Shown here piece after piece: positions 1 to 12,925 of a stretch of DNA of 64,000 bases. The stretch is from Magnolia sinica. Its lineage: Eukaryota > Streptophyta > Magnoliopsida > Magnoliales > Magnoliaceae. A program made the position numbers and the translations under genes. Numbering within the stretch: the stretch's first letter is position 1; the number at the start of each line of letters is the position of its first letter. A model generated the notes under the pieces. The model saw only the letters and a program-made list of their open reading frames with translations. It was not told the origin of the DNA and did not search any database. The DNA is taken from NCBI RefSeq assembly GCF_029962835.1, contig NC_080578.1, positions 104,697,759 through 104,761,758 of the forward strand. The letters are read 5' to 3'.

Positions 1-3000
1 GAAAGTGACCAAGGGCGTGACTTATGACGGAAGGTCATTGATCATTAACGGACGAAGGGAGCTTCTCTTCTCAGGTTCCGTTCATTATCCACGTAGCACT
101 CCTGAGGTATTGAATTGGATAATTAAGCTGTTTTCAATCTTTATTTTCTTTATGCCTATGAATTTGATTATTGAAGATGTGGGGTTGGATTTTTGTTAGA
201 CATGGCCACAAATCATTGCAAAAGCAAAGCATGGAGGGCTCAACGTCATCCAGACCTACGTCTTCTGGAATGTTCATGAGCCTGTTCAAGGCCAGGTATA
301 GCTCGACTGATTTTAAAGGATTTTGATAGTATTCTAACAAAAGAAACATACAACCACACGTGTGTTTAGCTTCAAACTGAAATCACCCAACTGAGATATG
401 CAACAGAAATTAGATTCTTGGCAGCACCTCCAAACACAACCAATGTATAGTATCAGGAGTGATTGATCTGAGTTGTTGAAATTGCAGTTCAATTTTGTTG
501 GAAGGAATGATCTGGTGAAATTCATCAAGACGGTATGGCAGCAAGGCTTGTATGTGACCCTCAGGATCGGTCCCTTCATCGAGGCTGAATGGAACTTTGG
601 GTATCCATTATTTTCCTTCTAATCATATGATTGTTTTCACTTCAAATCAGTTGTTTTTCATTGAAAAAAAGCTTACTTTTATTAAATTGTTCTAATATTG
701 TCGGATGCGCACTAGAGGATTCCCTTACTGGCTAAAAGAGGTGGAGAACATTACCTTCCGTACCGATAATCCACCATTCAAGGTGGTTTCTTCCCCATGA
801 TTCTTATTTTCCGTTATTGATATGAAATGAATACGTAAGCTTACATGCACATTCAATGACCTCTTATTGAAAATTTTCAATATTCAGTATCATATGGAGA
901 AGTTTACAAAGATGATTGTGAACATGATGAAGAGAGAGAAGTTATATGCATCTCAGGGCGGTCCTATTATCCTATCACAGGTTTAATTCCTTTGTAATTT
1001 CCATCCTCCAAATTGAAAGTATGGTCTTGCTTAATCCTGTTAATCTCACCTTAATATTCTTTGGTGGGTCCAGATCGAAAATGAATATAACATGATCGAG
1101 CTTGCATTTAAGGAGAAGGGAAAATCTTATGTTCAATGGGCCGGAAACATGGCGGTTGGGCTAAAGACAGGAGTGCCATGGGTGATGTGTAAGCAAAATG
1201 ATGCCCCTGATCCAGTGGTCAGTCTACTATCTTCACCTTCTTTCTTACAAGGTACAAACAATCAGAGGGTTCTATGGCCTAAAAATGTTTTTTTTCCTTT
1301 TTTCTTTGTGAGTGTGAAGATCAACTCATGCAATGGAAGGAACTGTGGAGATACTTTTGTTGGCCCGAATCGACCAAATAAGCCTGTGTTATGGACTGAG
1401 AACTGGACTGCTCAGTACAGAGTGTTTGGTGACCCACCATCTCAGAGATCAGCTGAAGATCTTGCATTCTCAGTTGCTCGCTTCTTCTCCAAGAATGGCA
1501 CGCTCGTAAACTACTACATGTATCATGGTGGAACGAACTTTGGCAGAACAGCTTCCTCATTTGTAACAACTCGCTATTATGATGAAGCTCCTCTCGACGA
1601 ATATGGTTTTCAGAAGGAACCCAAGTGGGGTCACCTCAGGGACTTGCACTCTGCTCTGAGACTTTGCAGGAAGGCTTTGCTTTGGGGGCTTCCCACTGTT
1701 CACACAATGGGGAAGGATCTAGAGGCCCTTGTTTATGAGAAGCCAGGAACTAGTGTGTGTGCTGCCTTCCTCACCAACAATGATACTAGAGTAGCTGCAA
1801 CTGCAACTTTCAGAGGTGTTGAATTTTATCTACCCTCGCGGTCGATCAGTATTCTCCCTGATTGCAAGACTCTGGTCTTCAACACTCAAAGGGTAATTTG
1901 CAATCTCTACCACTTGTTTTCTCAAACACTGTTAAAAAACATTACAGGGAAAAAAATAAAAAATAAAAAATTCAGATTCAGGAAAACACTGGAATTATTG
2001 GGTATACAATAGCTCATGGCCTGCTAATTGCCTGACACATTCTATTAATTTCATAAAATTCCCTCATTCATTTACACTTGCCGAATGAAACCTGTTTTTA
2101 CTAGAGACCTCAAATGGGTCTTTTACCATGTCCAACACGTGGGTCTTTTACCATGTCCAACACGTAAATTATTAGCATAGAAGCTATTACTATATATGGC
2201 ATATTGTCTCAATTTAACATATGGTAACCCTGTTGGTTGCATCCAAACAGATAACTTCACAACACAATGCAAGGGGCTATCATCCAGTGAAGGAATCTCA
2301 CAGGGATAGGGAGTGGAAAATGCATCAAGAGAAGATCCCAAGAATCAGCGACACTTATATTAGATCAATGGCCCCATTAGAACTCATGAACTTGACTAAG
2401 GATAGAACAGATTACCTCTGGTATACCACAAGGTAAGCACATTGCATTACCAATGCTTGGGAGCCAAAGATCGAGAAATGGTTGGTCAACACGAGTTCAT
2501 AAACCCTATAAATGAAACTTGCCTTGAGAATCATATCTCGAAAATTTGAATAGTTTCAGGATTATTTGTAAGATGGTTTTCTCATTTGGACACTGCAATG
2601 ATCAACTCATTTGGCTTTCTCCATCTTATGATGCGTATTGGCACATATTTGCAGTTTGGAGCTGGAGAGAGGCGACTTACCTATGCGGCATGACATTAGT
2701 CCAGTAATTGAGGTCGCATCACTTGGACATGTGATGCACGCATTTATAAATAATATTTATGTTGGTATGTATTCTCTTTTTTTTTGGATTCGTTAGGTTT
2801 GTAAATCGTGGTTGAAGCTGAAATCCTTGACCACTTTTCATGAAGTACTGCATTAATAAAAATCACTAACATTCCATATGGGTTAGTTTTTGAAATTTTA
2901 AGAACTTGGGACTTTAAATGTCATGTATTTATAATTGTTGAATTGATTGGTTCAATTCCATGTTATGCGCATTTGCTTGTTGGATTTCAGGATCAGGGCA

Positions 3001-6000
3001 TGGAGATAAAATAGAAAAAAGCTTTGCATTCAAGAAAGCCATAAATCTAAAAGCTGGAACCAATCGAATTTCCCTTCTAGGCATGACGGTTGGACTACCG
3101 GTAGAGAATTTGAACATCTAATAGAAAGTTGTGCCTTTTGAATTTTTATTTTCTTTCTTTCTAACAAGTATGTTTCTCTTTCTTATTGAAGGATAGCGGA
3201 GTATACTTAGAGCATAGAATGGCAGGTGTTCATTCTGTAATAATTAAAGGTCTGAACACTGGAACCTTGGATCTGTCTACAAATGAGTGGGGACATAAGG
3301 TAATGATCATCTCAACCAAACAGAAATCTGGAGATTGATTTCTTATTCCCTTTTCTAGCTCTAATCCTGTTTCTGGTCACGAGTAGAACCCATTTAAAAG
3401 ATAACAAAACACAAACAAAAGACAACAAAAATAAATAAATAAATAAAACGACGGTGTTTAGAGAACTCGACCACAAAATTCGTTGAATTTTTTGGGTAAA
3501 AATCCCTTGTGTCTAATGCCTGTTGTGCAGGCTGGAGTGGCGGGAGAATCCCTTCGTATCTATAAGCAGCATGGGTCTCACAGGGTCGGCTGGTCCAACT
3601 CCAAGGGATCTGAAGGCAAGCCACTTACATGGTACAAGGTACATAAACATACTACATTAATCTCTTATTCTTCCTAAAGCAAAAACACTTCAATATTTCA
3701 AACTATAGTACACACTTCCAAAGATTTCTCACATCCAAATGCTCTTGATTGTAATCAATATCATTCTTTGTGTAATCTTAATCTCTACACTGCCAAAGAT
3801 GTACATTTTAACTACACTATCTGGAAAGCTTCAGTAAATGATTTGAACTACTCCATTTACATTTTTGTTACAGAGATACTTTGATGCTCCTCACGGAAAC
3901 GAACCCGTCGCTCTAGACCTAAGCAGCATGGGAAAAGGACAGGCTTGGGTCAATGGTGAAAACATCGGCCGTTACTGGGTATCCTACCTCAGTCCTTTGG
4001 GGAAGCCTTCTCAATCGATGTAAGTATCAGTAAGGCATGTTGCGCAGCACGCCAACAATGCAGTGAACTGAGATCTAATCTCCGATCTCACCCACAAATG
4101 ATAAACAAGAAGAAATATAGATTAAAAATAGAATCAAAGCATTCCAAACAAACCACAAGACAAGATATACATGGAAAAACTCCAACAAGGGTAAAAAACC
4201 ACGGATGTAAACTTTTACTATGAAGAAAAACGAAGATTACAAGGCAATATACTAACCTCTCCCTTGGAAGTATAGAGAAAACCTTTTGCACACACCTTAT
4301 AATTATTTTTCATACCCTAGAAAAGCCCTAAGGGCACCTATTTATAGTTTAGGCAACTTTCCTTTCGCACATCTGTGAAAACTGACTAAAAAATTCGCAG
4401 TCCGCATCAAATCCGGAAACGAATCTGTGTAACCTCGACTGGTCAAGCATGGGCCTCGACCGGTCGAGCACCTCGGAACTTCAAACTTGATACTCGCTGG
4501 ACTTTGAGTCGAGCCAGCCTTAGACTGGTCGAGTGGGCCACTCGACTGGTTGAGCAGGGCACTCGACTGGTCGATTGGCCCCCAGATGTGGCTCCACATC
4601 TTAACAATCTCCTACTTGGAGACACATCACCATAAACCTTCGTCTTCTACATCCAGAGTGCATCACCTCCCCGTCTTCAAGCCTGAAGACCAATCAAAGT
4701 TGAATAGAGCTTTAGCTTCTCTCGTGTGGTCGCCTTGGTCAGCATATCTGCAGGATTCTTACTTGAATGAATCTTTTCCAGAGCAATTGATCCATCTTCC
4801 AGTACCGAACGTATGAAGTGATATCTGATGGCAATATGCTTGGTCCTTGAATGAAAGACTGAATTCTTAGCCAAGTGTATTGCACTCTGACTGTCACTGT
4901 ACAACTTGTAATCTGCTTACTTCTTACCCAACTCTTCCATGAAACCTTGCATCCACACCATCTCCTTGCACACTTCTGTAACTGCAACATATTCTGCTTC
5001 CGTTGTACTGATAGATACTATCTTCTGTAACTGAGAGACCCAACTGACTGCAACACTACCCAAAGTAAAGACATAACCTGTAGTGCTTCTTCTGCTGTCG
5101 ATATCTCCTGCCAAAATTGAATCTACGTAGCATTATAGTTTGATTTCTGATCCACCATAGTATAGTCCTATATCCACAGTACCTACTAGGTATCTGAGGA
5201 TCCATTTCACAGTTTCCCAATGTTCCTTCTCGGGGTTGTTCATGAACCTGCTAACAACTTCCCCTACTTGAGCAATGTCTGGCCTCGTGCTCACCATAGC
5301 ATACATAAGACTCCAAATAGCTGACGCATATGGGACTTTAGCCATATAGTCCCGTTCCTCCTGCGTCTTTGCCCCTTGCTTCTTAGATAGCTTGAAGTGG
5401 TTGGCTAATGGAGTGCTAACCGACTTATCACCTCCCATATTGAACCGATCAAGTACCTTGGCTATGTACTCTACTTGTGACAAAAACTAGTTTCTTATTT
5501 TTCCTGTCATGCTTTATCCTCATGCCTAAGATTTATTTTGCAACTCCTAAATCCTTCATGAAAAATTCTCTAAACAGTTGTCTTTTGAAATATGAGATGT
5601 CCTTCATGCTTGAACCGGCCACAAGCATATTATCCACGTACAGAAGAAGGATGATGTACAATGTATCAAACTTCTTCAAATAACAACAGTAGTCTGCATG
5701 ACATCTCCTAAAACCATTTCCCGACATGAAACTGTCGAACTTCTTGTACCACGGCCTCGGGGCTTGCTTTAGTTTGCATACTTTGTTCTCCGTTCCTGGT
5801 GCCACGTATCCTGTCGGCTGATGCATATATATATATCTCTTCTTCAAGGTCCCCATGAAGAAAAGCTGTCTTAACATCTAGCTACTCTAGATGTAAGTCC
5901 TCTGTAGCCACTATACTCAAGACCATGCGAATCGTAGACATTTTCACCACAGGTGAAAATATTTCAGTGAAATCGATACCTGCCTTTTGTTGAAACCCTT

Positions 6001-9000
6001 TCACAACCAGTCTAGCCTTGTACTGTTTCGAACCATCATGCTCCTCCTTCAGTCTGTAAACCCACTTGTTATGAAGAACTTTCTTACCCTTGGGAAGAGT
6101 GACTAGCTCCCATATATGATTAGACTAAAGAGAGTCCATCTCATCATCCATGGCCTGCTCCCACTTAACCCGTGTATCTGACTGTAACGCTTCTTCAAAA
6201 CACTCTGGTTCACCATTATCTGTTAGCAATAGATAATGTAAGGAGGGTGAGTATTGGACCGTGGGTTTCCTCTCCCGAGTAGACCTCCTTACAACCAGTG
6301 TTTGTGGCTTTGCCTCATAATGCTCCTGTGCATGATCATCCTATGGCATTGTAACACCCGTGTCCGGTAACTCTTCCAACTCTACGAATTCTTTCTCCTC
6401 GGCCTTATTTTCTTGCACACTGTCCTTATGCATCACTTTTTCGTTAAAGACTGCGTTCTTGTTTTTGATGATTTTTCTGTTTTCTGCATCCCAAAATCTG
6501 TAGCCAAAATCATGCTGTTCGTAGCCTATAAACGTACACCTCATGGATTTTGCATCCAGCTTGTTTATGTGCTCTGCATCAATATGAATATATGAAGTGC
6601 AACCGAACACTCTGAGATGTGCAAGGTTCACTTCTTTCCCAGTCCACGTTTCTTCTGGTAGCCCACCATCCAATGGTGGTGAGGGATTTCTATTAATGAG
6701 ATATGCGGCAGTATTCACAGCATCTGCCCAAAAGGTCTTGGGCAATCCTGCATGTAACATTATGCTCCTGGCATGCATAAGGATGGTCTCGTTAATGCGC
6801 TCAGTTACACCATTCTGCTGTGGTGTCCCTCGATTCATTTTCTGACGTTTGATTCCATTTGTTGCATAATACTTCTCAAACCTCTTATCACAGTACTCTC
6901 TCCCATTATCAGATCTGAGACATTTTACTATTTTACCTGTCTCATTTTCTACTATAGCTTTTCACTTTTTAAATACATCAAATATATCAAATTTATGCTT
7001 TAAGAAATAGACTCACAGTTTTCTACTAGCATTATCAATAAAAGAAACAAAGTAACGTGAGCCACCAAGAGATAATACTTGTGCTGGTCCCCACACATTA
7101 GTATGTACAAGCTCCAACAGATGCGTCTTTGGAGCGCGTTCCATCTTCTTGAAACTTACCCTCTTCTGCTTGCCATACACGCAGTCCTTGCAGAATTCCA
7201 AGTCATTAGACTTCAGCTCTGGTAGCTTCCCTTTTGACAATAACACTTTCATCCATTTCTCACTCATATGTCGTCCCAACCTCTGATGTTATAACTGCCC
7301 ATTCACTCTAGTTGATGCGACTGTAAGTAAATTATACGATCTTGAAGTCACGTACAAAGTACCTTCCTTTTTACCTCGAGATATCACCAAGGTATCTTTT
7401 GTGATCTTCTAGGAATCACTGGTGAATGTCGTCACATATTCGGTATCGGCCAACTGCCCCACTGAAATCAAATTCCGTCTCAAACTCAGTACATGTCTGA
7501 CATCCTTCAATTTCAAAGCCGTTCCGTCTTTCTGATCTATATGAACGTCTCCCTTTCTAATGATACTGCACGACTCATCATCACTCAGGTAGACTCTCCC
7601 GAAGTCACCTGATACATAATTACGCAAAACTTCCTTACACGAAGTGGCATGAAATGAAGCACCCGAGTCTATAACCCATGACTCATTCCTCATATCAAGA
7701 GACAAGATTAACACCTCTGTGTTACTCTCCTCAGATAGATTCACTGAATCTTTTCCACCTTAAGAGCTTCCTTCTTCTTTTTTGAGCGCCTTACAATCAC
7801 GTTTCATGTGTCCCTTTCTTACCATAATGTCAACACCCATCTTTATCTTTCGGTCTCTTGGACTTCTTCTTCGACTTAGAACATTCGTGTTTATTGCCTC
7901 CTTTGTTCAACGATCTTCCTCTTCCTTCAATGTTTAGAGCATTCCCTGAATCCCCTGAAACTCCTTATGCCTTTCTTTTAGATTCTTCGTTGAGAATTAG
8001 ACCGATCACATCATCAAATTTCAGCTTTGTCGACCTTGAAGAATTGCTCACAGCAATCACCAAACCATCCCAACGGTCTGCCAAACTAGACAAGATCAAT
8101 AACGCCCTGACCTCATCCTCAAAAACAATGTCAACGGATTCCAATTGGCTTGTGACTGTATTGAACTCGTTTAGATGTTCAGCTACGCTCCCACCATCTG
8201 ACATCTTCATGTTGAATAATTGTTTCATAAGATGAACTTTGTTGGACGTTGAGAGTTTTTCATACATGGTGGCTAGGGCTTTCATTAATTCTTTTGTGGT
8301 TTTCACCTTGGATATATTGATGGTGACGCTCTTAGATAAAGATAGTCAGATTGTTCCTAAAGCCTTCTGATCCAATAAAAATCATTCATCATCTGTCATC
8401 TTTTCTGGTTTCTTCTCTTTTCCTCCTAGAGGAATATAGAGGTCCTTCTGATATAGATAATCCTCCATCTGCATCTTTTAGAAGGCAAAGTTTGAATCAT
8501 CAAACTTCTCAATTCTAGTCTTCTCTTCTTCTGTCATCGCTCTCAATAGAACTAAACCAATAGCTCTGATACCAGTTGTTACGCAGCAGGCTAACAACGC
8601 AGTGAACCGAGATCCAATCTCCAGTCTCACCCACAAACGATAAACAAGAAGAAATATAGACTAGAAATAAAATCAAAGCATTCCAAAGAAACCATAAGAC
8701 AAGATATACGTGGAAAAACCCCAACAAGGGTAAAAAATTATGGATGTAAACTTCCACTATGAAGAAAAATAAAAATTATAAGGCAATATATTAACCTCTC
8801 CCTTGGAAGTACAGAGAAAATCCTTTGTCCACACCTTATAATTATTTCCCATACCCTAGAAAAGCCCTAGGGACCCCTATTTATAGTTTAGGCAACTTCC
8901 CTTTCGCACTTTTACGAAAACTGACTCAAAAATCCGCAGTCCGCATCAAATCCGGAAACAAATTTGTGTAACCTCGACTGATTTAGCAGGCTGCTTGACT

Positions 9001-10178
9001 GGTCAAGCGGACCCTCGACTGGTCGAGCATGGGTCTTGACCGATCGAGCACCTCGGAACCCAAAACCTGGTGCTCGCTGGACTTTGAGTCGAGCCAGCCC
9101 TCGACCGGTCGAGCAGGGCACTCGACTGGTCGAGCGGCCTCCAGATGTGGCTCCACATCTCAACAAGGCATCATCTAACCATGATCAGAAAATACATATG
9201 TTTTTATTCTCTAGTGTCCAAACACGTAAACAAGCTTTGTGGTTGTTTAAAAATAAAAAAACCCAACTCCATTTGATGTCATCCAGGTCACACAAATTGA
9301 AGAGTCATTCAAATCAACTTGAAGAGTGACTTGATTTATTTATTTTTCTTAAACATTGTACATCCAACTCTTGAGTTAAAAAAAGAAAAAAGAGAAAAGA
9401 AAAAAGAAAAAAGAAAAAGAAAAAGAGAACAATATACATAATTAAATGTTTCATTATGAAGCTGAAACAAGGGAATTTCAATTCAAATCAACTATTTTAT
9501 CTCAGTCACTTTTCCATATAATTCAAGATGTTCCATGACCATGGAAAAACAGAAGAAGTTCATCTAAAGATTATTTGTGTGTGTTTCAGGTATCACGTCC
9601 CGAGAGCATTCCTGAAGCCAATCGGAAACCTTCTTGTTCTCTTTGAGGAAACTGGAGGAAACCCAGAACAGATAACCATTGTGACTATAAATAGAGATAC
9701 AATCTGCAGCTACATCTCTGAATTTCACACTCCACATGTGAAGTCATGGGAAAGGAAGCATGGTAAGATTAAAGCGGTTGCAGAAATGATGAAACCACAT
9801 GCTCACTTGAAATGCCCTAACCACAAGATCATCAAATCAATACAATTTGCAAGCTTTGGTGATCCGCTCGGTATCTGTGGGAACTACACCATGGGAACTT
9901 GCAATTACCCAGGAACTAAGAGTGTTGTCGAGAAGGTATTTCTTCATTTCTTTGTTGCACTTACATATGTGTGTGTATTATTGTTTTCTTCAAGATCAAA
10001 AGTGTCTGCAACTCAGCATGAAGATTACATTGCTTCTTTTATGGACTACAATCAGGCTTGCTTGGGGAAGACTAGCTGCACTATACCAGTTATGCACGAT
10101 ACGTTTGGTGGGCACACATGCTCGGGGATTTCCAAGACTCTTGCAGTTCAAGCAAGGTGTGGTCGGAAAAAGAATTAG
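1..10178 (+). CDS. Beta-galactosidase (GH35) with C-terminal SUEL lectin domain, 5' end outside window
   Basis: Plant cell-wall beta-galactosidase, expected to be secreted and to release terminal beta-galactosyl residues from wall polysaccharides. Fifteen exons can be read: up to 106, 200-295, 488-600, 716-782, 888-980, 1074-1217, 1320-1892, 2251-2432, 2655-2764, 2991-3100, 3192-3299, 3531-3638, 3874-4019, 9590-9935, 10056-10178. All junctions are GT-AG and phases match, giving 807 residues plus stop. This is about a full family protein minus its signal peptide, which must lie left of the window. The acid/base glutamate is in IENEY (exon 6) and the nucleophile in WTENWT (exon 7, GAG at 1398-1400). 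The conserved [12 protein letters not shown] block follows. Exons 14-15 encode the SUEL lectin domain ([16 protein letters not shown] to the final cysteine). The sequence recalls the Arabidopsis BGAL11/13/14 group, but the subfamily is inference. The usual MWP after the first visible exon reads TWP. Intron 13 (5.57 kb) contains a copia element. I see no lesion in the exons. Confidence 0.93.
4038..4606 (-). repeat. 3' LTR of the intronic copia element
   Basis: 569 bp, aligns along its length with 8577-9165. The U3-like side contains a cluster of short palindromes of the form TCGACYGGTCGAG (about 4430-4575). A polypurine-like stretch lies at the internal border (just right of 4606). Confidence 0.92.
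8561..8574 (-). other. Primer-binding site, initiator Met-tRNA type
   Basis: On the minus strand this reads TGGTATCAGAGCTA, the standard plant copia primer-binding site complementary to initiator Met-tRNA. It is two bases from the LTR edge at 8577 and fixes the element's orientation. Confidence 0.93.
8577..9165 (-). repeat. 5' LTR of the intronic copia element
   Basis: 589 bp copy of the LTR at 4038-4606, starting TGTTACGCAGC and ending CATCTCAACA on the plus strand. It has the same cluster of TCGACYGGTCGAG palindromes (about 8965-9135). Confidence 0.92.
9171..9589 (+). other. Right-hand remainder of host intron 13 with purine-rich simple repeat
   Basis: This is the original intron right of the copia insertion. 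It contains an A/G-only tract (about 9357-9428, repeated AAAAAAG units) and ends in the acceptor TTTCAG at 9584-9589. Together with 4020-4037 it suggests that the intron was only about 430 bp before the insertion. Confidence 0.8.
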
Positions 10179-10545
10179 ACCATCTTAATTAGTGGTTCAA
10201 GTGGAAATGATTGTTTCGCTTCAAGAGCTACAATGGGGTGTAATCAATGGGATGTAACAATGTTGGTTGAATGGAAATTGAGACGCTATCCAAGATTCCT
10301 GAAATATATGTAATAGGTCTCAAGATTCATGAAATTTCATGGGGTGGAAGAATTTTTTGTTGTATATGGTTTGATATGAACTATGAAGTGCACTTTAACA
10401 TGGACAATCAATTCCATAATCAAAGAATTTGAATATTTTCATTCCCGCCTTTTATTGGTGTATGTGGTTTGTTGAACTGTCAAGAGCACTTTAACATGGA
10501 CAATCAATTCCATAATCGAAGAATTTGAATATCACTAGCAACATA
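10179..10545 (+). other. 3' flank of the beta-galactosidase gene with a 96-bp tandem duplication
   Basis: Likely contains the 3' UTR. A block beginning GCACTTTAACATGGACAATC occurs at 10390 and again at 10486, a period of 96 bp, with diverged flanking sequence also alignable. No clear poly(A) signal stands out. Confidence 0.7.
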
Positions 10546-11204
10546 TGTACCAGTTTGGATGATTCTTTAAATCTTGGGTATGTGGGGCTTGGAATCCATA
10601 TATTATCACAGGGTTGTTTATAGTTTCTTTACCTATATGAGGGCTTTTCAGACGGAGCTTTACTAAATATGGACTTGCTCTATCTACATTATTACAATCA
10701 TCATGAACATGTCATTGGTCCAACACTTATGCTTGTCGGTTGATAAGATGGGCCACGTGTGCATCCTGAGTATGTACCATTGGTGCATCCATTTTTTCTC
10801 CTGCACTTTTGCACCACCAAATGTGGATGACCCCAACGTGTGACACATATACATAAATCTTTGATTGTACACCACAATCTATTTATGCTGTTAATGTCTT
10901 AAATTTGTTAGCCATTGATAGACCGCTCGATGCTACCGAGTAGATGTCGATTCCATCAATAAATGTTTCATGTCATCAGAAAATTTTTAAAAATTCATGT
11001 TTTGTTGCTGGAATGTTTTGGTGTTTTACACAATATCATCGCTAAATCTTCGATGACATCGAAGTCTCATCAAAGGTTCCATCAAGTGCACACAAAATTG
11101 CATAAGTGCGGGATTTGTTTCTTATTCTGATTGTGATACTATATGGGACTATATATATCGGGCGTAATCAGGATTCGGGAAGGATGAGAGGCATTATAGG
11201 ATTT
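10546..11204. other. Intergenic, nothing recognised
   Basis: AT-rich sequence without a supported ORF, RNA gene or clear repeat structure. Confidence 0.6.
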
Positions 11205-11560
11205 CTATTTTTTTTCAAAAAGAGGGTCATGCCCCTGTAACTTTGTTAAAAGAACAGACGATGTACAAGGTACACTTTCGGTGGGCTCCACACAAAACAT
11301 CGAGCCTCACCTATCATATATGCTAATAAGAAACCGAAAAGGAGAAAAGAAGAAAATGAGGAAAAAAACACATGCCAAACAGCCCCTCAATAGGCAGAAA
11401 TAACTACTAGGACGACGCCACCTCACTTACCATCAGTAAGGAGACAATTCCGACTCCTCCACTCCTTGACCTTCTTTAATTCCCATAGCCAATTGCGGCC
11501 ACCCTCCCTGCCAATCTCCCCCTAAAAATTTCAATTTTCATCTGGAGATTAATTCAGGGA
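11205..11560 (-). mobile_element. LINE 3' end, minus strand (fragment)
   Basis: Read on the minus strand the segment ends with a CTCTTTTTGAAAAAA tail of the kind seen at plant L1 3' termini (plus-strand edge about 11205-11225). The remainder is non-coding 3' sequence. The family is inferred from the tail alone. Confidence 0.5.
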
Positions 11561-11573
11561 ACAACTCTAGTGG

Positions 11574-11661
11574 ATGACAGGATCCAGAGCAGGGGCGTTA
11601 GCATTGCATTAAAGTGTATGACAGGATTCAGAGCAGGGGCGTCAGCATTACATTAAAGTGT
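11574..11661. repeat. 44-bp tandem duplication, two units
   Basis: Units at 11574-11617 and 11618-11661, each starting ATGACAGGAT and ending CATTAAAGTGT, differing at about three positions. Confidence 0.9.
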
Positions 11662-11689
11662 ATCTGTTGTGAGTCTGATCTAGTTCAAA

Positions 11690-12715
11690 CCCCCCCAAAC
11701 AGAATCCCTTTCCCATCTTTTCATTAGTGGGACTTTAGCAGAAGGTGTTTGGTTTGCTTTTAATGTTCTTTTCAACCTCCATATTCCTCCTCAGAATTCC
11801 ATTTCCGAGAGGCTTGGCTCATGGTGGAAAGTCCAGCCCTCGTGTGACAGTTCGCCTCACTTACGACGTTTTGTTCCCTGTTTGATCTTATGGGAACTTT
11901 GGAATGCTAGGAACGCTGCTCGTTTTGAAGGGACCAGCCCAAGAGTGCACATGGTTGTGGACCGTATCAAGTGGTGGTTGTCGAAGCTTTCTACAGGTCT
12001 CCCTGGCCCTAGGCCCAGCTGTCGTTCCGAGCACTCCCTTTTCCATTGCGTGGGGATCCCGGCCTGTCCTGCCAAATTGAAATTGCTGCAGATTGTCAAA
12101 TGGTCCAGGCCAGACACAGGGTGGGTGAAGATGAATGTTGACGGCGTGGATATGGGCCTCCGGTGATTTCTTATTCGCATTCTCATCTGGCTACGGGGCA
12201 AGTACAAACAACAGAGCAGAACTCTGGGTGCTTTATGATGCTATGTTACTTTGCGTGGATTTTGGATATAGCTAGGTTGTGCTGGAATCCGACTTGAAAT
12301 GTGTGGTGGATGCTTTCAATGGGAAATACTCTACAGCTTGGAAGTGGAGACACTGGTGGGCAAGGATCACCAGATTGAAGAATAGGAGTTCCTTTTCGAT
12401 TTCGCTCGTCCCGAGAGAGGGTAACGGTCCTGCTGATGCACTGGCTAAGGCGGGTGCGTTGAATCAAACCCATTCAAGGTTCCCTACATCTAGGGACCTG
12501 CCGTTGTGTATCAGGGGTCTGTATATGTTATATAAGATAGGTCTGGGCTCCGTTAAAGAGGCCTGAAGTTATCCATAAGTGGTGGGGTCGTTATGTCTGT
12601 AAATGGATAGGATTGGCTTCTTTGGGAGCTTTTCTTTCCCAGGGGGCCTAATTTTTTGCTGTACCTCTTTTTGGGAATATATATATACACACTTAACCCT
12701 TTTTGAAAAAAAAAA
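11690..12715 (+). mobile_element. LINE (L1-type) 3' fragment with RNase H domain
   Basis: Two neighbouring frames (11882-12166 and 12279-12566) encode parts of a plant L1-type ORF2 C-terminus. They include ILWELWNARN, then WSRPDTGWVKMNVDG (first strand of an RNase H domain), then VLESDLKCVVDAF and the closing VPREGNGPADALAKAGA motif. The frame shifts between them, so the copy is dead. It ends in a CCCTTTTTGAAAAAAAAAA tail at about 12695-12715. The 5' part is missing, as is usual for LINE insertions. Confidence 0.85.
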
Positions 12716-12925
12716 GTTTCCACCTATACAAACCAACCAACAGCCTATTCCACTAAAACAAGTAGGCCATATCTGCCCAACCATCCCACCTAAAAATTTT
12801 AACCTTTGAACACATTCTGTTGTTATGATCCCAAACAACAAAACCCAAAGCCAACTCGGGCATCGAACCTCCAAGGGAAGACTTACCACAAACCAACCAG
12901 GATTTCTAATTTGTTCTTAAGGGTT
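12716..12925. other. Short interval between LINE tail and copia fragments
   Basis: No supported gene. The 106-residue minus ORF here (12569-12889) overlaps the LINE tail and shows no family motif. Confidence 0.5.

Larger units (their letters stand above)
4038..9165 (-). mobile_element. Ty1/copia LTR retrotransposon, full structural length, inside intron 13 of the beta-galactosidase gene, antisense
   Basis: Both ends are visible: LTRs at 4038-4606 and 8577-9165 with TG..CA ends, flanked by the perfect 5-bp target duplication AGGCA (4033-4037 and 9166-9170). The primer-binding site matching initiator Met-tRNA lies beside the right LTR, so that is the 5' LTR and the element reads on the minus strand. 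Parts in minus-strand order: gag with UBN2-type domain (about 7965-8306), protease with DSGAS motif (about 7409-7744), GAG-pre-integrase (about 7013-7279), integrase core (about 6341-7000), reverse transcriptase (about 5133-6100) and RNase H with the CDSQSAI-type motif (about 4677-5114). The order gag-PR-IN-RT-RH is diagnostic of copia. The coding region carries several breaks, so this is a fossil. LTR divergence judged by eye is near 10 percent, mostly transitions, suggesting an insertion several million years old or more. Confidence 0.95.

Noticed and set aside
1092-2012. 306-residue continuous ORF as the true beta-galactosidase exon
   Set aside because: It reads through intron 6 and past the donor at 1893. 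Family sequence and splice sites support the spliced exons instead.
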